The notes: a model not told the origin generated them from the letters alone. 64,000 nucleotides of DNA from Sphingobium sp. 15-1 (GCF_013375535.1 NZ_JABXJG010000002.1:372001-436000); one strand, 5' to 3'; counted from the first letter of the stretch, positions 25,433-34,703 are shown. Translations and numbers: made by a program.

Positions 25433-26947
25433 ATGGATGCCGATAATCAGGCGGAAATAGTTGATCGTCAGGCCGCCCGTGAAATCGTCATGGCCTGCCT
25501 GCACAATATAGGATCGACCGGAGCGGAGGCCGAAATCTTGTCCCCAGATTCCTCCAGCCGGCCGCCATCGGCCGGCGCAGAGAGCGCGCGAACGAAGTCA
25601 TGGGTGCTGTTCCTAATGACGCTCGCCTACACGTCGAGCTTCATGGATCGCACGATCCTGTCGATCATCCAGAATCCGATCAAGGAAGAGCTGCACCTTA
25701 GCGACACGCAGCTTGGCCTGCTGGGCGGGTTCGCCTTCGCAATCTTCTATTCGACGCTCGGCATCCCGGTCGCCCGGCTGGCGGAACGCGTGGACCGCCG
25801 ATGGCTCATCGCCGCCTCCCTGACCGTCTGGTCGCTGGCGACGGCGGCGAGCGGACTGGCGCGGGGATTTGCCAGCCTTTTCGCCCTGCGCGTCGCCGTC
25901 GGCGTGGGCGAGGCCGGCGCGAGCCCGCCCGCCCATTCGCTGATCACGGACTTTTTCCCGCCAGAGAAGCGCGGAACCGCCTTCTCGATCTATTCGCTCG
26001 GCGTGTCGGCGGGCGTGCTGATCGGTTCGATCGGCGGCGGCCATGCCGCGGAGGCCTTTGGCTGGCGCGCGACCTTCGTGATCTTCGGCCTTCCCGGCAT
26101 CTTGCTCGCGATCCTGATCCCGCTCACCATCCGCGAGCCGGAACGCGGCCGCCTGGACGCCGGGCACGCCGCCGAAACCAGCCCGCCCAGCTTCAAGGCC
26201 GTCCTGCAACAATTCGCCCGCAAGCGCGCCCTGTTCCACATCGTCGCGGGGGCGAGCATCGCTGCGTTCGGCGCCTATTCCATCCTGACCTTCGCCGCGC
26301 CTTTCTTCATCCGCACCTATGGCGCGACCCTGACCGAAGCGGGCCTGTTCCTGGGCCTCACCAGCGGGGTTTCGGCCGGCATCGGCATTTTCGCGTCCGG
26401 CGTCATCACTGACCGGCTGTCGCTGCACGACCGGCGCTGGGCGGTGTGGATTCCCGCGCTCGGGCTGATCCTGGCCGTGCCGGGCTATATGGCGGGTTTC
26501 CTGGCGCCGACGCAGGAACTGGCCATGGCCATCCTGCTGGTGCCCCCGGCGCTGCAATATCTGAACCTTGGCCCCACCATGGGCCTGATGCACAATATGG
26601 TCACGCCCCGCATGCGGGCGACCGCCCTGCTCTATCTGGCGGTCAACCTGTTCGGCATGGGCGTCGGGCCGACATTCACCGGCTTCCTGAGCGACAAGCT
26701 GGCGGCGGCGCATTTTGCCGGAGCGGATTATTCCGAACAGTGCACGGGCGGCGTCCCCGCGACATCGCTGGTGGAATCCCTGTGCCGCGATGCGGCCGCG
26801 CAGGGCCTGCGCTGGGCGCTGGTCGCATGCTCGCTAGCCTTTCTATGGGGCGCGATCCATTATCTGATCGCCGCCCGCACTCTGCGCAAGGATCTGCTCG
26901 ACGGTGGGGAGGTCGCCGCGGCCACCGCCAGGCTGGCCGAAGCCTGA
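25433..26947 (+). CDS. MFS transporter, spinster/organic-acid type
   Basis: A 504-residue transporter with about 12 membrane segments. It has the conserved first helix SFMDRTILSIIQNPIKEEL (typical of the spinster/MFS_1 carriers of sphingomonads), the loop ARLAERVDRRWLIAASL, FFPPEKRGTAFSIYSLGVSAG and a large C-terminal loop with SEQCTGG. The N-terminal 50 residues are soluble and poorly conserved; the start at 25433 has no clear ribosome-binding site, and ATG 25490 is an alternative. It is divergent from the BKACE operon across a shared regulatory region, so it may carry the substrate of that pathway. Confidence 0.85.
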   Translation: MDADNQAEIVDRQAAREIVMACLHNIGSTGAEAEILSPDSSSRPPSAGAESARTKSWVLFLMTLAYTSSFMDRTILSIIQNPIKEELHLSDTQLGLLGGFAFAIFYSTLGIPVARLAERVDRRWLIAASLTVWSLATAASGLARGFASLFALRVAVGVGEAGASPPAHSLITDFFPPEKRGTAFSIYSLGVSAGVLIGSIGGGHAAEAFGWRATFVIFGLPGILLAILIPLTIREPERGRLDAGHAAETSPPSFKAVLQQFARKRALFHIVAGASIAAFGAYSILTFAAPFFIRTYGATLTEAGLFLGLTSGVSAGIGIFASGVITDRLSLHDRRWAVWIPALGLILAVPGYMAGFLAPTQELAMAILLVPPALQYLNLGPTMGLMHNMVTPRMRATALLYLAVNLFGMGVGPTFTGFLSDKLAAAHFAGADYSEQCTGGVPATSLVESLCRDAAAQGLRWALVACSLAFLWGAIHYLIAARTLRKDLLDGGEVAAATARLAEA

Positions 26948-27094
26948 AGGATTCCCCGATTGCGAACGGCTTCAGGAGGGCTTATCCTGATGGAAGCGCG
27001 GTCATCTTCCCTTCCGCGTGGAACTGAATCAGTGACGGCGCCGGCGGAAAACCGGCGGCCGCTCTGGTGTCGGGCAGGAACCGCGCAAGCGCTT

Positions 27095-28012
27095 ATGGAT
27101 CTCCACCGTATCGACCTCAATCTGCTCGTCATCTTCGATACGATCCTGGAGGTCGAGAACCTCACCCACGCCGCCCAGAAGCTTGGCGTCAGCCAGCCGA
27201 CGATCAGCGCGTCGCTCAACAAGCTGCGCCATCTGTTCGGGGACGACCTCTTCGTCCGCAGCCAGGGGGCCATGCGCCCGACCGAACTGGCGCTGCAATT
27301 TCGCGAGCCGCTTCGCGAGATTCTGGACGCCATCCGGTTCGACCTGTTCGCCAAGGCCCCTTTCAACCCCGGCGACGGGGAGGGTGTCTTCACGATCAGC
27401 ACGACCGATTTCGGGGAACTCGAATCCCTGCCGGAAATCGTCAATTTCCTCGCCCGCGAAGCGCCGGACATCACGCTGAGAACCATATTGTGCGAGACCA
27501 ACGATCTTCCCAAGGCAATGGATGCGGGCGAGATCGATCTGGCTTACGGCTATTTTCCGGACCTGAATTCCGCTGTTTTCCACCAGCAGGTCATTCTGGA
27601 TCATGACGCTGTCTGCATCGTCCGGCGCGACCATCCGGACATCGCCGGCCAGCTCTCCCGCGAGCAATATGAGCGGGCGAGCCATGCCGTCGTGCATCCC
27701 GGCAACCGGGTCGGAGACCTGATCCTGGAGAAGCTGAAGGAGCAGGGTATCGAGCGCCGGATCGCCCTCGCCATGTCCCATTCGGTCTATCTGCCCTATA
27801 TCGTGTCGAAGACCGACCTTATCGCGACATTGCCGCGTCCCACGGCGGAAGAGGCGGTCAACATGTATCCCCTCGCGATCCTGGAGACGCCGTTCGTCTC
27901 GCCCCGCATGAAGCTGAAGCAGGTGTGGCATCGCCGGTTCGACAAAAGCCCCAGGCTGAAATGGCTCCGGCGCCTCATGGCGCAATTGGTTCGGGAGGCT
28001 TCGCGCTATTGA
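27095..28012 (+). CDS. LysR-family transcriptional regulator (NodD/LinR-like)
   Basis: A 305-residue regulator. The winged helix-turn-helix is at the N-terminus: HRIDLNLLVIFDTILEVENL, then THAAQKLGVSQPTISASLNK, followed by the type 2 periplasmic-binding-like effector domain. The DLNLL start places it with the NodD/LinR/PcpR group, which activate aromatic or chloroaromatic pathways. The ATG at 27095 was chosen for this canonical start; the frame is open 45 codons further upstream without resemblance. It lies 147 nt after the transporter on the same strand, and nearby divergent promoters carry LysR-like sites. Confidence 0.88.
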   Translation: MDLHRIDLNLLVIFDTILEVENLTHAAQKLGVSQPTISASLNKLRHLFGDDLFVRSQGAMRPTELALQFREPLREILDAIRFDLFAKAPFNPGDGEGVFTISTTDFGELESLPEIVNFLAREAPDITLRTILCETNDLPKAMDAGEIDLAYGYFPDLNSAVFHQQVILDHDAVCIVRRDHPDIAGQLSREQYERASHAVVHPGNRVGDLILEKLKEQGIERRIALAMSHSVYLPYIVSKTDLIATLPRPTAEEAVNMYPLAILETPFVSPRMKLKQVWHRRFDKSPRLKWLRRLMAQLVREASRY

Positions 28013-28098
28013 GGGATGCTTGTCTGAGCGAGCCGGGCGATGGAGGGTTGGTTGGCGGCGGAAATGGGCACGGAGCGGGCATGGATGTTGGCCCTAAG

Positions 28099-28197
28099 GT
28101 GAGCCGTGCTCCTGCGAAGGCAGGAGCCCAGTCCCGCCCCTAGTGGATCATCGCGCCGTCTGAACTGGGTTCCTGCCTTCGCAGGAACACGGCGCAC
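28099..28197. repeat. Inverted repeat with 34-bp arms between convergent genes
   Basis: The arms at 28099-28132 and 28164-28197 match in about 31 of 34 positions in inverted orientation. Each arm itself contains the palindrome CCTGC-GAAG-GCAGG. Such CCTGCGAAGGCAGG elements are, from general knowledge, common between genes in sphingomonads. Placed between the ends of the LysR and acyl-CoA dehydrogenase genes, it could stop transcription in both directions. Confidence 0.7.
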
Positions 28198-28246
28198 TTA
28201 ACGCAGCTAATGGCCATTCCCCAACACTCCGGATTTATCCATGCAC

Positions 28247-30019
28247 CTAGAACGCATCCACCGCCAAGTTCCGGAGATCGTCCGTAGCAGCCCTCACCCT
28301 GGCCAGACAGGCGGCCACGTCAACCAGGTGCCGGGACATGAAGAACCGCGCTTTCGTCAGGCGCGCCCTCATGTCGCGCACATCTTCCGGCGCGTCTGCC
28401 GTCACGGCCGCTCTCGCGATCATCAGCCACATATGCCCCAGCGCAAGCAGGCCGAGCGCCGTCATGAAATCATAGGCGCCATAACCGGCATCCTCCACAT
28501 CGGCGGCGATGAGGGTTTCCACCGCCGCCGCGACGTCCGCCATGGCGGCTTCCATCGCCGTGCCCAGATCGCTGATTGCAGCGGGCAGGGCGGCGATTTC
28601 CTGCTGCACATCGGCCATATAGCGCCGAAAGACATGCCCCTCGTCCCGCACCAGCTTACGCCCGACCAGATCCATCGCCTGCACGCCATTGGCGCCCTCC
28701 GCCAAGGAGAGCATCCGCAGGTCGCGCGAATATTGCTCGATGCCGGTCTCGACAATATATCCATGCCCGCCGAACATCTGCTGCGCCATGATCGCCACAT
28801 CATGGCCCATGTCGGAAAGCACGGCCTTCGCGATGGGGGTGAGGAGCGAGATCCGGTCGGCGGCGCGCTGACGGACTTCCCCGGCCGGCGACCGTTCCTG
28901 CAGATCGAGCTGGAGCGATAGCCACAGCACCAGCGCGCGCCCAGCATCGACGAACGAGCGGATGGTCATAAGGACGCGGCGCACGTCCGGCTGCTCGATC
29001 AGCGGGTCGGCGGCGGCGTTCGATCGCCCATGCGATCCCGGCGCCTTTCCCTGCACCCTTTCCTTCACATAGCTTGCAGCGCGCTGACAGGCGGCTTCGC
29101 TGCCCGCGATGGCGATGACGCCCGTGAGGCGGCGCGCATGGTTCATCAGGCGGAACATCTGCGCCAACCCCCGATGCGGCTCGCTGATGAGCCAGCCTTG
29201 CGCATGGTCGAAATGCATGACGCAGGTGGCGCTGCCCCGAAGCCCCATCTTATGTTCGACCGAGCCGCAGGATACGCCATTGGCTTCGCCCGGCGCGCCA
29301 TCCGGCCCGGCCAGATATTTGGGGACAAGGAACAGCGACAGCCCTTGGCTGCCAGCGGGCGCGCCCTCGATCCGCGCCAGCACGAAATGCACGATATTGG
29401 GCGTCAGGTCGTGATCGCCGCCGGAGATGAACATCTTCGTGCCGGTCAGGCGATAGGAGCCGTCCATCTCCGGCACGGCCTTCGTGCGCATGAGGCCGAG
29501 GTCGGTTCCCGCATGCGGCTCCGTCATCGCCATCGTGCCGATCCATTCGCCTGACACCAGCCGCGCCAGATAGTCGCGGCGCAGATGCGGCTGCGACACG
29601 CCCCGCATCAGCATCGAGCCGAAAAAGCCCCAATTGCTGTACATGCAGAAGGACTGATTGCCGCTGTTCAGATATTCCTCGACCGTCGCGGTGACGACAT
29701 AGGGCAAGCCAGGGCCGCCATCCTCGGCCGAAACGGCGAGGTTGTTCCATCCGCCTTCGCGCAGCCGCTCGAAGGCGGCCTTGAAGCCACGCGGCGTGGT
29801 CACGCTGCCGTCGAGATGACGGGTGCAGCCTTCCGCATCGCCCGCCGCATTGATCGGCGCAAGCACGGCGGCGGAGAACTGCCCCGCCCCTTCCAATATG
29901 GCCAGCAGCAGATCGTCCGAAAGTTCGGAAAAGGCATCGATGTCCCGGTAATCATCGATCCGCAGGACATGCTTCAACAGGAAGAGGGTTTCGGCCACCG
30001 GGGCGCGATAGGATGTCAT
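28247..30019 (-). CDS. Acyl-CoA dehydrogenase (four-domain type, copy 1)
   Basis: A 590-residue flavoprotein of the long acyl-CoA dehydrogenase class. Visible are an N-terminal extension, MAMTEPHAGTDLGLMRTKAV (FAD/substrate loop), KMFISGGDHDLTPNIVH, MFGGHGYIVETGIEQ and the catalytic-Glu segment SLAEGANGVQAMDLVGRKL, plus a C-terminal helical domain. It makes trans-2-enoyl-CoA and passes electrons to ETF. It is the last gene of the operon with the CoA synthetase and enoyl-CoA hydratase. It is a paralogue of the enzyme at 54696, but here AEGANG replaces the more usual YEGTNG, so substrate preference may differ (inference). Confidence 0.9.
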   Translation of the reverse strand: MTSYRAPVAETLFLLKHVLRIDDYRDIDAFSELSDDLLLAILEGAGQFSAAVLAPINAAGDAEGCTRHLDGSVTTPRGFKAAFERLREGGWNNLAVSAEDGGPGLPYVVTATVEEYLNSGNQSFCMYSNWGFFGSMLMRGVSQPHLRRDYLARLVSGEWIGTMAMTEPHAGTDLGLMRTKAVPEMDGSYRLTGTKMFISGGDHDLTPNIVHFVLARIEGAPAGSQGLSLFLVPKYLAGPDGAPGEANGVSCGSVEHKMGLRGSATCVMHFDHAQGWLISEPHRGLAQMFRLMNHARRLTGVIAIAGSEAACQRAASYVKERVQGKAPGSHGRSNAAADPLIEQPDVRRVLMTIRSFVDAGRALVLWLSLQLDLQERSPAGEVRQRAADRISLLTPIAKAVLSDMGHDVAIMAQQMFGGHGYIVETGIEQYSRDLRMLSLAEGANGVQAMDLVGRKLVRDEGHVFRRYMADVQQEIAALPAAISDLGTAMEAAMADVAAAVETLIAADVEDAGYGAYDFMTALGLLALGHMWLMIARAAVTADAPEDVRDMRARLTKARFFMSRHLVDVAACLARVRAATDDLRNLAVDAF

Positions 30020-30031
30020 GAGGGCGGCCCT

Positions 30032-30808
30032 TCAGAACTCGATGGCGCGCTTTTGCAGGAAGGCTTCCATGCCCGATCTGGCGTCACGCGACGTCAGCGT
30101 CATCGCCTGCGCCAGACTTTCAGTGAAATAGCCTGCCGCCGCCGGCATCTCGTCGATATGCTGCAAGGCCTGGAGGATCATATAGTTGGAGATGATGGCG
30201 TTGCCGGAAACATTGCGCGCAATCTCCATCGCCCGTTCGAGCGCCCTTCCCTCCTCCACGACATAATGCGCCAGACCCAGCCTTTCGCCGTCCCGCGCGT
30301 CATAGCGGCGGCCGGTCAGCATCATCTCGATCAGCCGGTCGGCGCCCATGATGCGCGCCACGCTGACGCTGGCCCCGCCGCCCACGAAAATGCCGCGCCG
30401 TCCTTCGGGCAGTTCAAAGAACGCGCTTTCGTCAGCGACGCGGATATGCGCCTGACAGGCGATTTCCATGCCTCCGCCGATCACCGCGCCCTGCATCGCC
30501 GCGATCACCGGACGGCCGCAATTGCGCATCCGGAGCAGCAGGTCATGGCTGGACCGCGAGAATTTCACCGCCTCGAACGGCTCGATCTCCTTATGCTCCT
30601 TCAGGTCCAGCCCGGCGCAGAAATGCGGCCCGGCGCCGGTCAGGATCACCGCTCGAACATCCTCCGGCAAGGTGGAGAAAGCGGCGTTCAGCCCTTCGGC
30701 AACCGTCCGGGAAAAGGCGTTGCGCCGGTCCGGCCGGTTGATGGTGACGGTGGCGATCCGGTCCTCCACCTGCAGCAGCACGGCATCGCTCATGGCCTCG
30801 CTCATCAT
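30032..30808 (-). CDS. Enoyl-CoA hydratase/isomerase
   Basis: A 258-residue crotonase-fold protein. The CoA/oxyanion-hole segments are AGPHFCAGLDLKEH (about 60-75) and AMQGAVIGGGMEIACQAHI (about 105-125), and ELPEGRRGIFVGGGASV follows. Of the two hydratase glutamates, one is present at ELPEGR; the family contains hydratases, isomerases and lyases, so the exact chemistry is open. ATG 30808 has GGAG 7 nt ahead and lies 4 nt after the stop of the synthetase gene. It works with the acyl-CoA dehydrogenase 12 nt downstream. Confidence 0.86.
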   Translation of the reverse strand: MMSEAMSDAVLLQVEDRIATVTINRPDRRNAFSRTVAEGLNAAFSTLPEDVRAVILTGAGPHFCAGLDLKEHKEIEPFEAVKFSRSSHDLLLRMRNCGRPVIAAMQGAVIGGGMEIACQAHIRVADESAFFELPEGRRGIFVGGGASVSVARIMGADRLIEMMLTGRRYDARDGERLGLAHYVVEEGRALERAMEIARNVSGNAIISNYMILQALQHIDEMPAAAGYFTESLAQAMTLTSRDARSGMEAFLQKRAIEF

Positions 30809-30812
30809 GCCT

Positions 30813-32963
30813 TCACTCCACAACGATCAGCGCGTCGAGCGCGATGACGCCTTCGCCCACCGGCAAGGCGACCAGGGGGTTGATGTCGATTTCCTTTATG
30901 GCGGGCTCGGTCGTCATCAGCCGGGCCACGGCCTGCACCGCATCGGCCACGGCCTCCACATCGACCGGCGGCGCGCCACGGAAACCGTGCAGCAGTCTGG
31001 CCGCCTTCAGCCGTCCCAATTCCTCCACGATCCTGTTCCGCGACATGGCGGGGGAGATGAGGCGCACATCCTGCAACGCCTCCACCCAGATACCGCCCAG
31101 CCCGACCATCATGATCGGCCCCCAGGCAGCATCGCGGGTCGCGCCGACCACCAGTTCCAGCCCCTGCCGGCCCATCGCCTCCACCAATATGACGTCCAGC
31201 CGCAGGTCCGGCCTGCCCTTCGCCACATTTGCGTGCAGCCGGTCCCAGGCCGAACGAACCGCATCGGCATCGCGCAGGGAGAGCATGACCCCGCCGACTT
31301 CGCTCTTATGCGCCAGCGAAGCCGCCTGCGCCTTCATGACCACCGGATAACCCACGCGCTCCGCGATGGAGACGGCTTCGTCGGGCGTGACGGCAAGGGC
31401 ACCGGGCGGAACGGGGATGCCGATGGCGGAAACGACGGCCTTGCTGGACCATTCGGCCTGCGTGCCGGAACCCAAAGGCGGCAGGAACGCGAACTTCTCA
31501 GGCTGCACCGCTTGCGCCGGACGCCGACGGTCCCCGGCATGGCGGTGATAGGTCGCCAGCGCGCGGATCGCGCGCTCGTTCGAACGCATGAGGACTATGC
31601 CGTCCCTTGCGGCGCTTTGCAGCAAGGCGTCGGGCAGGGGGCAATCCTCGCCGGCCAGAACGAAGATCGTCGGCTTGGGCGCGGCCCGATAGGCCTCGGA
31701 AAAGGAGGTCAGCCAGGCCGTCATCCGGTCCGCTTCGGTCAGGGGAAGCGAGACGATAATGCTGCCGATGTTCGGATCGGCCAGCAATTGCGCCGCGCCC
31801 GCACCGATCATCTCCGGTTTCCACGCGGGCAACGTGCCCAGGTCCAGCGGGTTCTTTGGAGAGAGATAATCGGGCAGCATCGCCCGCAAGGCGTCCAGCG
31901 TCCCATCGGACAGCGCGGGCATGTCAAGCTCGCGGCTGTCGAGATAATCGGCGCTCAGGGCGCAGAGCGCTCCCGACGTGGTCAGCAGGCCAAGGCCGCC
32001 CTCCGGCGCTTGCGGGAAATAGAGCAGCAACTGCGCGACGTCGATCAGCTCCTCCATCGTTTCCACCAGGAGGATGCCCGCCTGCTCGACGGCAAGGGCC
32101 ATGGCGGCATAATTGCCCGCGAGCGAACCCGTATGCGTGCTCGCCGCCGCCTGACCCTTCGCGGTGCGCCCCGGATGCAGCAGAAGCACCGACTTGCCCC
32201 TGGCCTTCGCCTTCGCGCCCAGGGCGAGGAAATCCTGCGGAGCGCCGATCTGCTCGGCATAGGCGGCGATCACCTGCGTGCGGTCGTCGTCGAGGAAATG
32301 GTCGACCAACTGGCTGACGTCGATCACGGCCTCATTGCCAGTCGTCATGATGTAGGACAGGGGGACCGACCGCGCGCGGAGCGACCCGGCAAGATGATTG
32401 GCGATGCCGCCGCTCTGCGCGACGATCGCCATGGCGGGGCCGCTGTCCTTCGGGAGCGGCGGGGGCGATGCCTGATCGATCATCATCACCGTCAGGCCAT
32501 CGACGAAATTATAATAGCCGACCGTGTTCGGGCCAAGCAGCGCGAGATTGCCGCGGGCCGCTACGGCGGCGATCTCCTCCTGCCTGCGACGGCCCTCCTC
32601 GCCCAGTTCCGCGAAGCCGGAGGCGAAGCTGACCGCGCTCCCGATCTTGCGGGCGACGCAGGCCTGGATGGCGTCGTGCAGACCCTCTGCGGGCACCGTC
32701 AGGATCGCAAGGTCGATCCCTTCCGGCAGCTCTTCCGGGACGGTCAGGATCGGGATTCCCTCAACCTCGCCCCCCGACCTGCCGACAAGATGGATGTCTC
32801 CAGAAAAACCGCCGCCGAGTATCTGCTTCAGGATGATCCGACCGGTGGTTCCGGGGCGCGACGACATGCCGAAGATCGCGATCGAGCGGGGACGAAGCAG
32901 CGCCTCCATGCCCGGGCGCCGGTCAGTGGCTGGATCGACAGTAACATCATATAGGTTGGTCAT
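30813..32963 (-). CDS. Acyl-CoA synthetase (ADP-forming), fused alpha/beta type
   Basis: A 716-residue protein with the order CoA-binding domain (RPRSIAIFGMSSRPGTTGR at about 24), succinyl-CoA-ligase-like domains with the His in STHTGSLAG and VAQSGGIANH, and a C-terminal ATP-grasp domain (SAIGIPVPPGALAV, YPVVMKAQAASLAHKSEVGGV). These NDP-forming synthetases make an acyl-CoA from acid, CoA and ATP, releasing ADP. Relatives include feruloyl-CoA synthetase of sphingomonads and pimeloyl-CoA synthetase. The start overlaps the DUF35 stop (ATGA). It would activate an aromatic or side-chain acid; a cinnamate-like acid is one candidate. Confidence 0.88.
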   Translation of the reverse strand: MTNLYDVTVDPATDRRPGMEALLRPRSIAIFGMSSRPGTTGRIILKQILGGGFSGDIHLVGRSGGEVEGIPILTVPEELPEGIDLAILTVPAEGLHDAIQACVARKIGSAVSFASGFAELGEEGRRRQEEIAAVAARGNLALLGPNTVGYYNFVDGLTVMMIDQASPPPLPKDSGPAMAIVAQSGGIANHLAGSLRARSVPLSYIMTTGNEAVIDVSQLVDHFLDDDRTQVIAAYAEQIGAPQDFLALGAKAKARGKSVLLLHPGRTAKGQAAASTHTGSLAGNYAAMALAVEQAGILLVETMEELIDVAQLLLYFPQAPEGGLGLLTTSGALCALSADYLDSRELDMPALSDGTLDALRAMLPDYLSPKNPLDLGTLPAWKPEMIGAGAAQLLADPNIGSIIVSLPLTEADRMTAWLTSFSEAYRAAPKPTIFVLAGEDCPLPDALLQSAARDGIVLMRSNERAIRALATYHRHAGDRRRPAQAVQPEKFAFLPPLGSGTQAEWSSKAVVSAIGIPVPPGALAVTPDEAVSIAERVGYPVVMKAQAASLAHKSEVGGVMLSLRDADAVRSAWDRLHANVAKGRPDLRLDVILVEAMGRQGLELVVGATRDAAWGPIMMVGLGGIWVEALQDVRLISPAMSRNRIVEELGRLKAARLLHGFRGAPPVDVEAVADAVQAVARLMTTEPAIKEIDINPLVALPVGEGVIALDALIVVE

Positions 32964-33415
32964 GGTGCGTCCGGATTGGATTGTTGCAAGGGAGCGTCGG
33001 GTTCGAACAGCAGCAGGTGACGGCCATCGTCCAGCGGCTTCCAGAACGGCCTGATCCGCTGGCCGATGCACAACTGATCCTCCCGGAAGTTGACGAGATT
33101 GGAGACGATGTCGACCCCGATGTCGAGCCTGGCGAGGATCACCACATAGGGTTCATGCCCCCTGAATGGCTTCAGCCCGACATGAGTGACCGTGTAGCTG
33201 TAGATTTCGCCCAGCCCGTCCACTTCCTTCCATTCCAGGTCGGATCGGCCGGTGGCGATGCTGACCGGGCGCGGGAAGAATTGGGGAACGCCGGTGCGCG
33301 GACAATGCTGCACCAGCAGGCGTTTCTCCCGCGTGGCAGCCCAGAAGGGTTCCGAAAAAGGCAGCGGCCTGATGGCGTCGCGCTGAATGGAGAGGGTGTC
33401 GTTATAGTCCGTCAT
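32960..33415 (-). CDS. DUF35 OB-fold/zinc-ribbon-type protein
   Basis: A 151-residue protein with the DUF35 layout: a short helical N-terminus (RPLPFSEPFWAATREKRLLVQHC), the rubredoxin-like segment, then the OB-fold with EIYSYTVTHVGLKPFRGHEPYVVILARL. The zinc ribbon is degenerate: only one Cys (HCPRTG) is kept and the expected second pair is absent. DUF35 proteins pair with SCP2-type thiolases or thiolase-like retro-aldolases (as in Ltp2-ChsH2) and supply CoA-binding surface. The thiolase-like partner is encoded 6 nt upstream, supporting such a complex. Confidence 0.85.
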   Translation of the reverse strand: MTDYNDTLSIQRDAIRPLPFSEPFWAATREKRLLVQHCPRTGVPQFFPRPVSIATGRSDLEWKEVDGLGEIYSYTVTHVGLKPFRGHEPYVVILARLDIGVDIVSNLVNFREDQLCIGQRIRPFWKPLDDGRHLLLFEPDAPLQQSNPDAP

Positions 33416-33421
33416 GGTGCC

Positions 33422-34594
33422 TCACGCATCGGGAGCCAGGATGAGAGCGACGCTGGTTCCCCAGTTGCGGCCATAGGGTATCCAGCCAATGCCGGTGACG
33501 AGCGCATTGTCGGTGTTGCGGACCTGACGGGCGCCGCCCTGCCCCAGCAATTGCCGCACCGCCTCCACCAGATTGGTGCCGCCGCCCGCCAGCCCCGCCT
33601 GCCCGGCGGAAATCTGCCCTCCACCTGTGTTGAGCGGCAGGTCGCCGTCGAAAGCGAGGTTGCGTTCGCGGATGAAGGCGCCCCCCTGCCCCGGCGCGCC
33701 GAAGCCTAGCATCTCGAATTGCAGCATGATCGCGATCAGGAAATCGTCATAGGGGTGAAAGGACGCGATCCGGTCAGGCGTCAGCCCGGCCTGGGCGAAA
33801 GCGCGCTGCCCCGCCTTGGCATGGCCTGTCGCGGTGATGTCCACCTGGCTGGCCGCGCCGCCGAAATTGGTCACTTCGCCATAGCCGATGGGCACAACGA
33901 AGCGGTCCAGCCCCTTCGCCTTCGCTATGGCGCGCCGCGTGACGAGCAGGCCGTTCGCACCGTCCGCGAACATGACGCAGTCGAGCAGGCGGATCGGGTC
34001 CGCGATCATCCGCGAGCACATATAGTCGTCGACCGTGATCGGGCTGCGCAGCTTGCTGCACGCATTGTCGTTCAATATGGCATGGTTGCGCTGCGTGATG
34101 GCGAGCTTCGCCAACACTTCCAGGTCGAGGCCATATTGATGGTCATATCGCTTGGAGAGCAGGCCGAAGGAGCCGGGCGGGCCCATCAGGCCATAGGGGT
34201 CGGTCCATTCCTCATGGAAGGAATAGTTGACATAGTCGAAGCGGCTGGACGGCGCATCCGCGCACAGCACCAGCACGGTCGAACAAAGCCCCGCATCGAT
34301 GGCGGCGGCGGCACGGACGACCGATCCGGCGGCGCCGCATCCGCCCAGATCGCAGGTATCGGTGAAATCGAGTTCGAGGCCGAGAAAGTCGACCATGCTC
34401 TGCGCCCAGAAGGCGGTCGAGGCCGCCGACACTGAGGGCGTCACGATCATGCCGTCAATGTCCGACTTTTCGAAGCCCGTATCGGTGAGCAGGCTGTCCA
34501 TGATTTCGCCCGCGAGCGAAAAAGGTTCCTTTCCGCTGCGGAACTGGATTTCGGTTTCCGCGAAGGCGGCGATTACGCTGTCTCTCAGGGCCAT
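33422..34594 (-). CDS. Thiolase-like (SCP-x/Ltp2-type) protein, possible acyl-CoA retro-aldolase
   Basis: A 390-residue thiolase-fold protein of the lipid-transfer/SCP2 thiolase branch. It opens MALRDSVIAAFAETEIQFRS; the region of the nucleophilic Cys reads TDTCDLGGCGAAGSVVRAAA (Cys81, Cys86), unlike the usual NCSSG. The C-terminal half has FHPYDDFLIAIMLQFEMLGF and NTGGGQISAGQAGLAGGGTN rather than a full GHPxGATG. With the DUF35 gene next door this resembles thiolase-like aldolases that split beta-hydroxyacyl-CoA by retro-aldol reaction in steroid side-chain breakdown. ATG 34594 matches the family N-terminus; upstream in-frame ATGs would add a Lys/Ser-rich leader. Confidence 0.82.
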   Translation of the reverse strand: MALRDSVIAAFAETEIQFRSGKEPFSLAGEIMDSLLTDTGFEKSDIDGMIVTPSVSAASTAFWAQSMVDFLGLELDFTDTCDLGGCGAAGSVVRAAAAIDAGLCSTVLVLCADAPSSRFDYVNYSFHEEWTDPYGLMGPPGSFGLLSKRYDHQYGLDLEVLAKLAITQRNHAILNDNACSKLRSPITVDDYMCSRMIADPIRLLDCVMFADGANGLLVTRRAIAKAKGLDRFVVPIGYGEVTNFGGAASQVDITATGHAKAGQRAFAQAGLTPDRIASFHPYDDFLIAIMLQFEMLGFGAPGQGGAFIRERNLAFDGDLPLNTGGGQISAGQAGLAGGGTNLVEAVRQLLGQGGARQVRNTDNALVTGIGWIPYGRNWGTSVALILAPDA

Positions 34595-34662
34595 TTTCTT
34601 TTCGTCTTTGCTGGTCTTGCCTTTGCCTGACGAAGACTTTCGATCCTGAACCCGCATCGGAC

Positions 34663-34703
34663 AACCCAAATATCACGATAGTTACTATCATCATCTTTGG
34701 GTT
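34663..34703. promoter_or_regulatory. 41-bp nested palindrome upstream of the thiolase-like operon
   Basis: Outer arms AACCCAAA and TTTGGGTT and inner arms GATAGT and ACTATC are perfect and symmetric around a single central T at 34683, with equal 6-bp spacers. It lies about 70 nt upstream of the first gene of the CoA operon. No U-run follows, so it is more likely an operator for a dimeric or tetrameric regulator than a terminator. Confidence 0.65.

Noticed and set aside
30468..32954. 828-codon plus-strand frame opposite the acyl-CoA synthetase
   Set aside because: No recognisable motif, and low-complexity composition (Gly, Arg, His); it is the mirror of a real gene.
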